A stretch of DNA of 64,000 bases from Aquilaria yunnanensis. Its lineage: Eukaryota > Streptophyta > Magnoliopsida > Malvales > Thymelaeaceae. Positions 10,140 to 22,800 of the stretch are shown here, in pieces. Numbering within the stretch: position 1 is the stretch's first letter; each line of letters starts with the position of its first letter. Location: the NCBI GenBank assembly GCA_039654915.1, contig CM077594.1:11560001-11624000 (forward strand). Direction: 5' to 3'. A program made the position numbers and the translations under genes. The notes under the pieces were generated by a model that ran no database searches, was not told the DNA's origin, and saw only the letters and a program-made list of their open reading frames with translations.

Positions 10140-13100
10140 TTAATAAGTCTGGAGGGAACTTAATCGTTCGGGGAGTTGCTCGAGTTTCCCACATCCAGAA
10201 GTACTAAAACGGCTTAGAATAGGCATGGCTTCTTGGGCTACAATGAGTTTTTCCAACTCAGACAATCCATTGAGCACAAGAAATTGGAGCTGAGGAAACG
10301 CAGTAGAGGTGAACTCCATGTGCTTCCCAACAAAAGCATCCTCTTCTAGAGTCAACGTTTTCAACTTGGGCAACTTCCCCAACTTTGGCATGGGATCTTC
10401 CTCAAGGGCAATATGAGAACTTCTCAGGCACTGACCACAACCACAGTCACAGTTAAAGAGACGAAGCATGCAACGCATGGGTTGGTCCAAGCCTGTAAAA
10501 GTTTCAGCCGCACGCATAGAAAGCTCTGTGAGATTAGTCAATTTGGTGAGGTCATCCAGATTGCAGTTCTGGCATGGAAAATTTACAAGTGTTTGCAAGT
10601 CCTTGAGATTGCCTAATCCCAAATTGCTTTCAGGGCTGCACGCTTCTGGAAGATACAGATGTCTTAGTTGCTCCATCCTCCAAAATATGTCCGGTAATTT
10701 TACTGGAACAGAAGGATCAAGACCCCTCAAGTCCAAGGTCTGCAAACAAGTCAGTTTTCCCAAGGACGATGGCAACCGGAGGAGTTGGACATCAGATAGA
10801 CACAAGTACCTCAAATGGATGAGATTCTTAATATTCCTCAGTGATTTGCGTCCTGCAAGAGGCAGCTGCTCAACCTCCAAAACTCTAAGACGCTTGAAAC
10901 TCTTGTACACATGCTCCATCCATTGGTCAATTAGGCGCATCACAGCAAACGCAAAAAAGGCCCACACTGCGACCACATTACGTGACTTCATGTCGAAATC
11001 ATGTTCTACAAGATATCTATAACTCTTGCAGATGAGAGATTTTTCACCGAATAGATCCTCCGGAAACTTTTCATCAAAAACGTAGAAGAGAGATCTGATT
11101 CGGGAATTCTTTATGCGTGAAATCTGAATAGGTTTGTGCGTGGCAAGCCTATGGACACTAGTGGCTGCTGGGGCAGATGGGTCGTTGTTGAAATTGTCAA
11201 AAATATGGAGGAAGTTCTCGTGCTTTGCTTTGGTTATGCAGAAATCTCTCATAAGATCATGCATCCGACATGTGTTAATCTGATTAATATTGGCATCTAG
11301 TTGTGCCACTTGAATCATATACCTTTGAGCGAGCTCTACTAAGTACTGTTCTGCTACCTCCTCCATGTTTTCGTTTCCCTCTTCCTCTTGTGGTATGAAA
11401 CCTTCTGCCACCCACATATGGATGAGCTTGCGTGCAGGTATCTCTTGATCTTCACGGAAATGACCCAAATAGAGAAAGCAAAGTTTTTGATGAGGTGATA
11501 AATCATTGTAACTTAAGGCCAATATATCTTGAACATTGTAATCGTTACTCTTTCTTATGTGTGACTTCACGTTGTTATGCACCTCTTGCCACTGTTGGTA
11601 TGTGTCATACTGAGCCAAAATCCCCCCCAAGACAACAATGGCTAATGGCAATCCGCTACAATGCTTTACCATTTCTTTCCCTAATTCTTCCATTCTTGCA
11701 GGATCTGTTAGAATTACACCGATGAAGAAAAGGATTAGGAAGGAAAACCATATGACACAGACCACAATTAGTTTAGAAGGCACATGCTCAAAACTAGCAG
11801 AGCAATTAGTTAACAATTTTCGACTTAAAGTCATGCCCTGCCAAACATTTTTTGGTGCAACTGATCTATATATTGCTCATAGCAAGGTTTTTATTTTTCA
11901 CAACAAAATGACTTGCTTGATTTGCTGTAAAAAATTTGTCATCCTCCTTAGCAAACATCTTAGGTTTGTGTTTGTGACCAGAAATTCATAAATCTGATGC
12001 ATGAAGAAATTGCTCCCATTCATAACTAAGTCGGGGTTAATGGAAGTATTGTTGAGGTAAAATATCACCTTGTAAGATATGTACTCATGTCATGGATGGT
12101 CTAGTTCCTGTCCTTAATACTTACCTAGTGACAAAATATTTCAGAAATTAGAGTATTTACCTGGAGAATCTTGTCTTGGGAAAGAAACCTTTTTTAGAAG
12201 CTCCCAACTTTTCTCATCATCTAAGCACGCTACTTCGTGGAGATAACCTTCAGTACGCGAAGCTACCCTTTTGTAGCGTGTGGTGAGCAATATTTTGGAT
12301 TTTGTCCCCTCTCTCGGGAATCCGAATTTCAAAAGATCCCAAGCTTCTGTGCTCCAAATATCGTCAAGTACCACCAAACATCTATTCTCTCTTAAAAACT
12401 TGCATAATTTTTCCGCTTGCTCTTCTGGGCTTTTTCTTCTAAACGTTATTTCCTTCGCATCAATAAGAATGCCAAGTTGCGACATAATTACTTCCCACAC
12501 GTTATCTCTGTCAAATTGCTGAGAAATATAGACCCAAGCAGAATGTTCAAAATGACAACTGGTTTGATGATGATTGAAAACTTTCTTAGCTAGAGTGGTC
12601 TTTCCAACACCCCCCATGCCACAAATGGAAACCGTTCTTTGGTCTTTCATCAGTACAGAAATCAGCTGTTCGATCTGGTCATCAAAGCCGACAACATTTT
12701 CTTCGGGGATATGTGGATAAGGCCGCCTTAGCTCTCGTTGCCTAAGTCGATTGGAAGAGCTCGAGCCTTCTCCATCCTTCACGGCCTGTAGTACTCCATA
12801 TGCCTTCAGATGCCCAGTTGCCTTCTTGATTCTGTTAGTTAGCTCATCTATCTGCAACTTGATCTTGTGAAGCGCAAGCCCTTCTCTTAGGAAGCAAGCA
12901 CATCTTTTTATGCCATTCCAGAAGCCTTCTTTCCTCTTGGAGGCGACTTTGAGGTTGAACTTCTCGACCACATCCTCAACATCGTAGGCTATGTTCCTGA
13001 TTTCAGCGAGACATTGTTGCAGTGGATTCGACTCGGCTTGCATTGAATCCGCATTAGTTAAGAAGGATTGCATCAGATTGAGCTCTTCTTGCAGCTGCTT

Positions 13101-13193
13101 GATTTGGCTGTCAATGCCCCACAGGAAATATGCTTCCCACGCAATCAAGTTGACGACCTGTTTTGCCGCTGCAGAGACAATAGCCTCGGCCAT
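10140..13193 (-). CDS. CC-NB-LRR disease resistance protein (RPP13/RPP8-like)
   Basis: This is an intracellular immune receptor of the coiled-coil NLR class, 865 codons from exon 1 (13193-12161) joined to exon 2 (11704-10140) by a 456-bp GT-AG intron in phase 1. The ATG at 13193 gives MAEAIVSAAAKQVV, the usual start of the family. In order: a CC domain with an EDVID-like YDVEDVVEKF (70-79); P-loop GMGGVGKTT (192-200); kinase-2 LVVLDDIW (273-280); RNBS-B ILLTTR (301-306); GLPLA (362-366); RNBS-D CFLYLGHF; MHD (492-494); and LRRs from about 560 to the end. All nucleotide-binding motifs are intact. The LRR is somewhat short around the Cys-rich LRLFNCDCGCGQCL, as if repeats were lost. The last residues (SLQTY, then stop) end abruptly, so the true 3' end may differ. 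The specificity is unknown. Confidence 0.9.
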
Positions 13194-13288
13194 TGTTTTG
13201 CGCACAGCAGACAAAGGATCTCAGGTTCTCTCTTGTTTGTCGACTGATAGCAAAGTTTAGCACATGATCTTCCCTATAATTAAGACAG

Positions 13289-13370
13289 CTGATTTAGGAG
13301 TTCAAGGCAACGAAAAGCATCCTGCCAACCTGATTTAGGAGTTCAAAGCAACGAAAAGCATCCTGCCAAC
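13289..13370 (+). repeat. 41-bp tandem duplication upstream of the NLR
   Basis: Two near-identical 41-bp units (containing GATTTAGGAGTTCAA and AAAAGCATCCTGCC) lie head to tail at 13289-13329 and 13330-13370, about 100-180 bp upstream of the NLR start codon on its promoter side. A separate 23-bp phrase (GAAGAAAAGAATAAAGATAT plus TAG) occurs near 13382 and again near 13728. Confidence 0.8.
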
Positions 13371-15150
13371 GTTAGGAGTTGAAGAAAAGAATAAAGATAT
13401 TAGAATCGGCCGCAAAAATAAATATGCTTCTTGAGGTTAATTAGTATGTTAATGAGATTGAGTATGCAAATGATCTTTAGAACCTTTAGGAAAAAAATTC
13501 ACATACAAATTTCGCATTGGTTCGATTAACGTGGTTCGATTAACGTGGTTCGATTTGTTTGACTAACGAACATCTTCTTTATGGCTAAGAAATTTTGATT
13601 CTAGTTCTTGCGACGAAGGTCAGGGCAAGAAAAAGCACCCGACATCCTTTCCTTGCTGTGTAGCTTTAGTGGTTGAAGCAAAGAATATCTACATTTTTTC
13701 CCTTCTCGCTGCCTAGCTTTAGTAGTTGAAGAAAAGAATAAAGATATTAGATTGGGCAGGGGAAGACATGCTTTTTGAGTTTTAGTTAGTGTCACTCAAA
13801 CTACTAATCAACATGGTTGAACCAGGTGGCAAGCGACCCGAGCTGAACCATAACCAAAACCTTTAATCAAAGACAACAATTAGGGCCTTGGAGTGTGTCT
13901 CACAGGAAACCCTTCAATGGTTAAGTTAGTACTTTCATTGGGAATAGAAGTAGGTTTGGCTTTAGTAGATAAGAGAGTGTATCTATGCAGGCCATGGTCC
14001 CTCCTTTTTATACACGTTGGGGGCCTCTTTTGTGGCCCATTAGGAATGTATCAATGCAGGGATTTTCCCTTGACTACAGGAATCCTACTCTGATCGGTCA
14101 TTGTCCTCCTAAAGGATTTCTGCATCCCTCACCCTTAGCCAAACGCTCTAAACCATGCCCTCTAGTGTTAATTAACTCAAATCCATCTAAAAAAGACAAC
14201 TATGCGTGCATAGGAAGCAAACAACAAAATTAGACCAGGTAAAAAACTGTGTAGACAATTCACATCATATAATCATTTATCTTAGGAACACTTTGATGAG
14301 CGGACAATGAGACAGGGTTAGAGCCAGAAAATTATTTTAGTAGGGGCAACTAAAACTATTTTTGTACATTTTATAATGATTAGAGTCATCATAAAAAATT
14401 TTATAGGGTCATAATGAATATTTTTTTAAAAATTATATATAATTTACTAATTTTTCCAAAATTCAGTACTCACTTATGCATGGCGCCCCGAGGTGTTAAT
14501 CATAGAGGCTCTCCTCCCAACCCAACATGTAGTGAGTGAGAGAAAACCACCCTTTTAGTCCCTGATTCTATGATGTTTTGGCAATTCTGTCCCTAATTTC
14601 CATTGCTTGCCATCTAAGTTACTCTATTCTCTCTATGGCAAACTTATCCTTTCTTTCCGATTTAGCCCTCAGCACAAACACTAATGCTTCCCGAACCTTC
14701 GATTTTAAACAATTTACTCCCCAAATGTTATTTAGAAGGACTATATTCTCTCATTTGTCTCAAATTTTGACATAATTGTTAATTAAGTCACTGCCCATCT
14801 CTTTTGTTATGGGATCGGGGGTAATAAAGAAAATTGTAAAATAAAAAAGTGAGAAACAAAATAAATTACCATTCCTCTATAGCCACCCTAGTAATTTTGT
14901 TTTTCCTAAAAATATCCCATAGAAACTTGTGCGAACCAGAGGCACGAATTAGTCTAGTATACCTTGCTTCGGCCATAGTCCAGAGAATAAAGGAACTAGG
15001 ACAGAAAAGCGATCCGAAACCAACCTTCGAGTGATTGATTGCCTCTTGTCCCCGCTATATAAATTCTGTTACCTCACTGTAAGACATACCTCAAACTCAA
15101 ACTTGTGTTTTTAAGAATTCCCAACTAGGTTGTGTCCTGGGGTGAATCCA
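13371..15150. other. Intergenic, with an LTR-like remnant near 13.9-14.2 kb
   Basis: No gene is recognised. The stretch 13880-14220 (a Ser/Pro-like leader, CTTTTTATACACG as a TATA-like box, and 'gggcctcttttgtggccc') resembles the regulatory part of a plant LTR, but I cannot find paired ends or a duplication, so this is tentative. The remainder is AT-rich and unassigned. Confidence 0.35.
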
Positions 15151-15171
15151 GTAATTACGATAGCCGCCACC

Positions 15172-18100
15172 ATGTCGCCTGTGATTCTAATGATGATTTT
15201 TGTAATCTGGTGGACAAGTTTCAAGGGAGATAGGAAAGCACGAGGTGAGTTTCTAGTAATATGTTGAGATTTTGTAATCTGCAATAACAATACATGTCAT
15301 CACATTTTCGATTGTACAGCAAGAAACATTGATGTTGGAGGCAAACGACATTGCTCTATCATGGACGTGATTGAAGCAACAGAATATTTCAACCCCCTAA
15401 GAAAAGTTGGCGAAGGGCGTTTCGGCACAGTTTATAAGGTTAACTTTTGAAATCACTTTCATTAATTATTTTCCATAGTCCTTTTTTTTTTTAACTTCTA
15501 TGAAACTCTCAGTAGCCGATAAGCCACTAACCCTATCCATTTTGGTTGTTATAAATGCTAACTCCAAACTGTATTAATATGTTGCAGGCTGAATTGCCAC
15601 ACTGTGGCCCTATTGTGGCAGTGAAAAAGCTTTCGAATCTTACCCAACAAAGGAAACTAGAATTTGATAGTGAAGTTGATACTTTGAAAAAACTCAACCA
15701 AGCCAATATTGTCAAGCTTTTTGCTGGCTATTTTCATCCTACTAGTAAACTCCAATTGATGGTCTATGAGTATACGGGGCACTGCTCTTTTTCGAATGCC
15801 CTGTCTGGTATAGCATTCTATTTCTCCTTAAGATGAATAAATACCAATTTATATCGTGTGCTATATACAACAATTGCATGAATAAGATTAAACAGATTTA
15901 GAGATTTTTCTAAAACTCACTTTCAGATCCGGCTTTAAAAGACATGTGTCAATGGGGTACACGGTACAATATCTGCCTTGGTATAGCTAGGGGTCTTGAC
16001 TATCTTCACAGTTACCCAGGGCGCAAGATCATACATCAAAACATGACATCTAATAATATTTTACTTGATGAAACATGGAAGCCGAAAATCTCAGATGTAC
16101 GATTGACAAATCTATTCTCAGTGTTTGCCGACCCACCACTGTAAGTACTAATATTTGTGTTTATAACTATATCTGCAGCTATATATATTTAACAACTCAA
16201 GTTTATTTCTAATAAGACCTGTTTTTCTTTTCTTTTCTTTTTTTTTTTCTCTTGCCAATATATCGAGAAGTTTATTAAATTAAAACACCACTACGTCTAG
16301 AAGTGCTACACAACTAAAAATGTTTTAGCTCCTAAATATTTTCCCTCTCTACGTTTACACACATTCTTGGGTAAGTATACAAAATAAACTAAGTACTAAC
16401 AAACAACAATGTTTTTAAACCCAAATAATCAATGCAGAAAAATGACAAAGAAAGTAGAACTTATAATTACCCTAGATGACAGAATATTGTTCTTTCATTT
16501 TTGCTATATTTTTTTCCTCTTTTTATTAAGATAACTTTAAAGGAGCATCCAATAAGCTGTCCTGTTTTAAATTTCCTGTTTACATGAAAATTTGGTGCCA
16601 CTCATTCATGGCATGAATATGTAAAATCATGGAAACAAGGGTAATTTCTTTTGCGTCCTAGATAGGTCAGTCTCTCTCTCTCTCCCTCTCTATTTCCCCA
16701 AGCCCCACACAAACCGTAGCCCCACGCCTAGCCCCACCCTTTAGTTGTCCGAGGCGAATTGCAATGAGGCGGCCCGCTGTGTGCGGCGAATTTGGTGATG
16801 AGTCGCGGCTAGGCGGACGTTCAACAATGGCGTTTATCGCCTCCAGCAAGGGCAGAGGTTCAACGACGACGTCTTGGGCCTCATCGTCTTCAAGGCTCTC
16901 GGATCCCGTTGGCCGCGGCCTCTTGCGCCTGCAGTTCAACCAAAGCCTCGACCTTTTAGGTAACAACTTTACCGAGACCATAAATCCCAAGTTCTCTCAC
17001 ATGGGCAGCTTGCAGTCTGTTGATTTCAGTGAAAATAGACTCTCTGGATCTGCTAATTTTTTGTCTAATCATCTTTCTTGAGAGTTGCCTTTTGGAATTT
17101 TGGCTTTTTGTTGAGTCTTGAAGTGATTGACCTTTTAGACAATTTTATGGAAGGAGAGGTTACAGCGAGAATTGGGCATCAATATGCCCTGATATCAATT
17201 TCTCTATTAACAGACTACATAGGCAGATCCCAAGGGATATTAGAACTTGTTCTTCGTTGAAAGAGATTGAGTTTAGCAACATGTTCTTCTGTAGCCTTCC
17301 CGATTCAACGTAGAAGCTGACTTGGTGTAAATTAGTCACCTGCAGCAAGGGCAGTCCATGCCAGACTTTCGTTTTACAACATAATCATCTAAATTTAATG
17401 ATAAAATATTCTATATTTTTCAATGGTATATTTGCTGATTTAAAAAAGAATGGCCTATTTGAGCAGATTTTAAAATATTAATGATTTATTTGGTAAAAAA
17501 AAAAAAAAAATTAGTGCCTGATTTGGGCCATCAAAAACATTAGTGATTTGTTTATTATTTTTTCCATATCATAAAGATGTTTAACCTTGCGCTTTTTGTT
17601 ATTTTCAACCCTTTTTCTTCGTTTTTGTTTGGGCCACAACTTTCATCAGAAGAATTTCTTGAGAGCCCAAATTTGGTCGATCTCCTCCCTCTTGCTTGAT
17701 TTTAAATTTTTAATTTATGTCTCCCCTTATCCTTCTTCACAACTTGGCCCAGTAATTCATTACCTTTCTCCAAATCGCATATTTTCGGCCACAATCAGCC
17801 ATTGATCCTTAATTTGTAGTCGCCGATTCATATCTCATTCAGAGCCTTCTCTCCAAGACCTCTGTCTTCTTATCATCTTTAAATCGAACAAATCCAAATT
17901 TCATACCTGATTTTGATCTCTTTCTCGCAACGTAAACATCCAACACCACTCCACATCTTTAGAAGTACACCTTCCAAATATCTCTCGCCTCCCAGTTGCT
18001 TGGAAAATTGGTGAAGAAGAATGAAGTTGATATCTTGCTTATAACTCTTTCAAAGTCCCGAACGGAATTGTCGACCCTGAGATGCTTTCTGCGTTCATGG

Positions 18101-19003
18101 CCCCTGTCTGTACCACTCACTCTCTCCATTTTGTGGCTAACTTTGCTCATAATATGAAGTACACTTTCATAAAATTACCTAGAGAGAAAGGCAGAGTCCT
18201 TAGCACTTCACCAACCAAGTTGGGTTCCTCATATTTATATATTACTCCCTCCGTCCCATATTCTTTGCAACATTTGACTTTTTGGGCTAGTTTGACTTGA
18301 ATTTTTTTATATTATTGATTGTTAGAAAAAAATTAAAAAATATATATTTAGAAACTATAGGTCTTGATTTATCATTCACATATAAAAGTTTTTCATTTAT
18401 ATGTTAAAATGTCTAAAATAAAAAATCATAGATTAATTGATAAAACATAAATGGTGCAAAGAATATGGGACGGAGGGAGTATAATTTTCTCGGAACATTA
18501 AGGTGATATATAGGATAACTTGTCATTGAAAATTTAATAAAATCGCTTGTAACGTCTACGCTCAAATCTTATTTAACAATTTCCTTGTTATCTAATTTGT
18601 TTCCCAAAAAATTAATTTGGAATTCAATGTAGTTATTGGAACCGTTGAATACAATAAATATCACGTACAATCGATTGAAAATATTGATATTAATTTCTTT
18701 CAAATGCTACACTGCAAGAACTTGAAAATCTATATGCTTGAAAGGTACATAAAAGGGTCATTTGGGATTCAATCAAACAATTCACGCATTCAGTTTCTTA
18801 GATCCACAAAATTAGTTAGAATTTGTATGAAAGAGGGCTTTCAATAATTAATTTTAACAATTAGAATTTGTTGATCAAGTACTAGAAATATTTTATCATT
18901 ATTAAGAAAGTAATAGCATTTTTATTAAATATCTTAAATTCAAAATATAAGATCTTTTTGGTTTATAAGAAAGTAATAGCATTTTTATTAAATATAAGAT
19001 TTT

Positions 19004-19039
<36 letters not shown>

Positions 19040-19837
19040 AAATATAATGAGTGAACACTAAAATTTATGTACAAATTATACTAATGAGAAAATCTAAAAT
19101 TGCTTTAAGGAAAACAAATAAACGGATGTTAATTAGTGAATATCCTTTGATGTTTTGATTAAACAATTCCTTCCACTTTTTTGTTGCTATAGCCTTTTCT
19201 TATATGGCTCCACAGAGTTGAACAAAAAATATATTTGCAGTCGCTGCAGAAATATAATTCCTTTTGCTTTTTATTGCTACAGCAATTCGTACTGGCCTCC
19301 AGAGTATTATGATAACGATTCGGGAAAAATTACAGAAAAGTCAGATGTTTTTGGTTTTGGTGTTATTCTACTTGAAATTCTTAGGGGAAGGAGCAGCCTC
19401 AATTACGAGAATCATGTGTCTGATATGCTGGCTGAGGTATAAGATACTTCTGCTGCTTAATTTATAAAGATCTAACAGCAAGAAAAGCACAAATTAGTGG
19501 TGATATTTGGTTATATATCCAGTTATTTAAGTTACAAGGACGTGGAAGGCTGTGGGATTTTATAGACGGGGAGCTACGATTCGAGGCAGATGAAGTTCAG
19601 GAAGTGTTGAACTTGGCAATTATGTGCGTGGAGATATCACATCAGCGAAGGCCCAACATGAAGCAGGCTCTGGCGGTGCTCAACCATGCAATTACCACCG
19701 AACAACTTTCTAAAGAGATTCTAACACAGTCTCTGACAGAGCTCGACCACGGAATTACCACAGAAGAACTTTTTGATGAGATTATAGGAGATATGAAAGT
19801 AAGACTTATAACCCGAAACTCAAACTTATGTTTCTAA
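15172..19837 (+). CDS. Membrane-anchored receptor-like pseudokinase, copy 1
   Basis: Six exons, 15172-15244, 15320-15438, 15588-15807, 15927-16140, 19283-19436 and 19523-19837, join through GT-AG introns in matching phases into 364 uninterrupted codons. Residues 1-14 form a hydrophobic segment ending IWW, like the transmembrane exon of LRR-VIII-2 receptor kinases; no LRR or malectin ectodomain precedes it. The kinase domain has the glycine loop GEGRFG (55-60), VAVK Lys77, a helix-C Glu near 93, HQN (174-176) for HRD, Asn181, DVR (194-196) for DFG, PPEY (214-217) for APE, then EKSDVFGFG and a normal C-lobe. Loss of the catalytic Asp suggests a pseudokinase that might still bind nucleotide, since Lys77, Asn181 and Asp194 remain. 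Intron 4 (3.1 kb) holds an LRR gene fragment and a MITE. The frame is open upstream of the ATG to about 15115, so a further 5' exon is possible. Confidence 0.72.
16790..17312 (+). pseudogene. Fragment of an IRK/PXC2-type LRR receptor kinase
   Basis: Frames in the same orientation as the host gene match the N-terminal part of this LRR-RLK family, in order: FNDDVLGLIVFKA (LRRNT cap) near 16860; GRGLLRLQF...LDLLGNNFTETINPKF and SLQSVDFSENRLSG (LRRs) at 16910-17055; SLEVIDLLDNFMEGEV near 17115-17160; then IPRDIRTCSSLKEIEFSN and SLPDS up to about 17310. The pieces lie in different frames with internal deletions. There is no intron and no kinase domain. It lies inside intron 4 of pseudokinase copy 1 and cannot encode a protein. 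It could be a retrocopy or transposon-borne capture; no ends are visible. Confidence 0.75.
17313..18242. other. Intron 4 filler, nothing recognised
   Basis: This is AT-rich intronic DNA between the LRR fragment and the MITE. It includes an A15 run near 17496. The frames between 17587 and 18300 look non-coding, and I see no transposon ends. Confidence 0.5.
18245..18479. mobile_element. Stowaway-type MITE (Tc1/mariner)
   Basis: A 235-bp element with perfect 25-bp terminal inverted repeats starting CTCCCTCCGTCCCATATTCT, flanked by the dinucleotide TA at 18243-18244 and 18480-18481. The sequence, size and TA duplication are diagnostic of Stowaway MITEs. The AT-rich interior has no coding capacity. 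It lies within intron 4 of pseudokinase copy 1. Identity of the TIRs suggests relatively recent insertion. Confidence 0.95.
19011..19035. repeat. (TA)n microsatellite
   Basis: About 12 TA repeats within intron 4 of pseudokinase copy 1. Confidence 0.9.
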
Positions 19838-19894
19838 GAATTCCCAATTAGGTTGTGTCTTGGAGTAATTCCATAATTTGGGACTACCTATAAA

Positions 19895-22800
19895 ATGTTG
19901 CTAGTGTTTCTAATGATTTTTGTAATCTGGTGGACGAGTTTGAAGGGAAGCATGATTGCGCGAGGTGAGTTTCCAATAATAATAATGAGATTATGCGTAT
20001 GCAACAATCTGCAACAATAATACCTATCATGACATTTTTTATTTTACAGAGAGAATCACTGGCATTGGAGGCAGATTTTACTCTATCATGGACGTGATTG
20101 AACCAACAAAATATTTCAGCCCCCAAACAAAAGTTGGTGAAGGGCGTTTCGGCGTAGTTTATAAGGTTAATTATCTGCTAAAGTCCAATTTTTTTTTTTT
20201 TTGTTAATTTCTCTCGCAGAAGGTATCTTTATCCATGTCGGGTGCAACTATTGCTGTAAAACCAATCCATCTCGGTTACAATATATGCTAACTCATACCC
20301 ATATTAATAAATTGCAGGCTAAGCTGCCATATCGTGGCCCTGTTGTGGCAGTGAAAAGGATTTCGAAATTCACCGGAGAAATAAAGAAACTATTTTATAG
20401 AGAAGTTGATTTTTTGCAAGAGCTCAACGATGTCAACATTGTCAGGCTTTTGGCTGGCTATTTTAATCCTTTCAGTGAACTCAAATTGTTGGTCTACGAG
20501 TATATGCACCGTTCCCTTTCGGAGGCTCTATCTGGTATAGCATTCTTTTTCTCTTTAGGACAAATAATAATTATCAATTTAAGTCGAGTGTCCATGGTTT
20601 TTTCTTTATAGCAACTATCATCTTCCTAGTTGTTGAGAGGTGTAAATGTATATTTTTATCCTTTTATTTAATAAAATCCGTCTTTCGTTGTTCCAAAAAA
20701 AAAAAATCAATCTATGTCCTTTGCTAGATACAGCCATTACATGAATGAGCTTATTGAACTTAGGGATTTCTCTAAAATTGCATTTTCAGATCCGACCTTA
20801 AAAGATGAGCTTAGTTGGTCTAGGCGGTACAATATCTGTCGTGGAATAGCCAAGGGTCTTGAATATCTACATAATTATCCAAGATTCACAATTATACATG
20901 GAAACTTGACATCCAATAACATTCTGCTTGATAAAAGATGGGAGCCAAAGATATCAGATGTACGATTGACAAATATATTTAGGCAACGACATCAATGGTA
21001 AGTACTAATATTTGTATTTTTGCCTATATCTTCATAGTTACTCAGGATTCAAAGTCATACATACAGGGAACCTAGAAGAATTCTACTTGATGAAAGATGG
21101 GAGAGCACAGGCATATCAAAGGCGCGATTGACAAATATATCTAGTAATAACCCGTTTGAGTGGTCTTTCCAGTCGCCAGGGTAAGTATTGATATTTGTAT
21201 TTATGCCTATATTTGCATGCAGCTATTTATATTTAACAACTTGAACTTGGTGAATGGGTGTTTGTCAAATAAAATTTTGTCAATGCATTTATAGAAACAC
21301 AAACATGTCACTACCATTTTGTCAATGCCTTCATAAAAAAAAAAAACACTATGTCAGTGGTTTTTTTTTGGTTTTTTTTCTCAAAAGCAAAAGATATATG
21401 CATATCATAAATGGCCAATATACAAAATCACAATAGTTAATGTTGAGTAGCTACTTTTTAGAGCAAAAGGTATGCATATCATAGACGGCCAATATACACA
21501 ATTACAACAATTAGTGTTGAGGAGCTGCTTTCTATAGTTAAATTCTCATAATCTTTTCTATGGGTTGGGAATATGAGTTCTAAAATTAGTCTTTAATTCT
21601 TAGTATGAATGATGCCATTGTCCTAGTCTGGCAATATCAAACAATGTTGTTTAGAGTTCGGTTGTGTTATAACCTGGCTCCCTGCTCTAGTTTCCAGTTG
21701 GAGCCTTTCATTCCTTTGTAATTTCACTTCTGGTTAAAAAAATTTTCATTTGCTATTCAAAAAAAGAAAAAAATTTATAGTAAGATAATCCGGAGGAACA
21801 AAGAAAACAAACTATTAAGCTCGAGGGAAGAAAACTTGACTAGCCTATACATCCTCCAAAGTCTAATACACAAGTCAAGTTTAATTTTCTGAAAAGATAG
21901 CCTCGAAGGGGATGGTTTCTCCCTTGAAAAAACCCTAACTTCTTCCCATCCAAAGCTCATAAGTGACAATTAGAAGAGAGGCTCGTCGAAGCTGAAACAC
22001 CATTACCTTGCTTGTAACATGTCTTCCGTACCATCGAAACGTCCCCCCACAAGTTCTTACAACTGCAACAAATACAAAACTAGTTTTTGGCTATGTTCGA
22101 AGCTACAGAGAGAAGGGACAAGAGAATAAAATAGGTTTCGTGGACTCCTCAATGGACCCACCCAGGTAACACCTGCTGGGGAGCGAAATGTCCCAGTTTT
22201 GCAATTTATCTTGGGTGAAGAGGCCTTCCTTTGGAGCTTTCCATGTCAGTAGCTGATGCATTGGGATGACAAAGCGTTCCCAACATATATGTCCACCACC
22301 AAAGGTTTCTTTGGTTAGACTTTCTCAACACTTCATAGAGGAAAGGTTGGACCCTTCAAACATCTAGGATAGAGGAGAGAATTTGCTAGAAATTAGAAGG
22401 GCCATATAGGGCCAAAAGATTATATCCCCTAGCTTCAATATGTTTTACCACATTTAGGAGTCTGATGGGGATTTCCAGATTGACTAGCAGTCCGAGGATT
22501 TCATGTAGTAGCTAAGGAGCCATTTTATATAAAAAGAGTCTTGCTTCTTCGAGATAGACCAAAATAATTTCAGAATTAATAAGTGCTTGGTTCCAAGCAC
22601 AATGTTGCTTGAGCCCTAATCCTCTTTGCCTTTGGAGGGTGATGTCACTGATGTTTTTGAAACAAGTAAATATCTCATTAATGTACACTACTAAAATTTT
22701 CTATTCCTAACAGATAATTTTTCAAAGGAAATAAGTTGTCTAAACTTTTTGATGGTAAGCCCTAAAAAATTTTCACCGGTTAGCCATAAAAAACCATCTA

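Noticed and set aside
15163..15175. GCCGCCACCATG at the start of pseudokinase 1, as an engineered or strong Kozak context
   Set aside because: The same bases read as an open frame (IAAT) continuing the hydrophobic segment upstream, so the match to the vertebrate consensus is probably coincidental.
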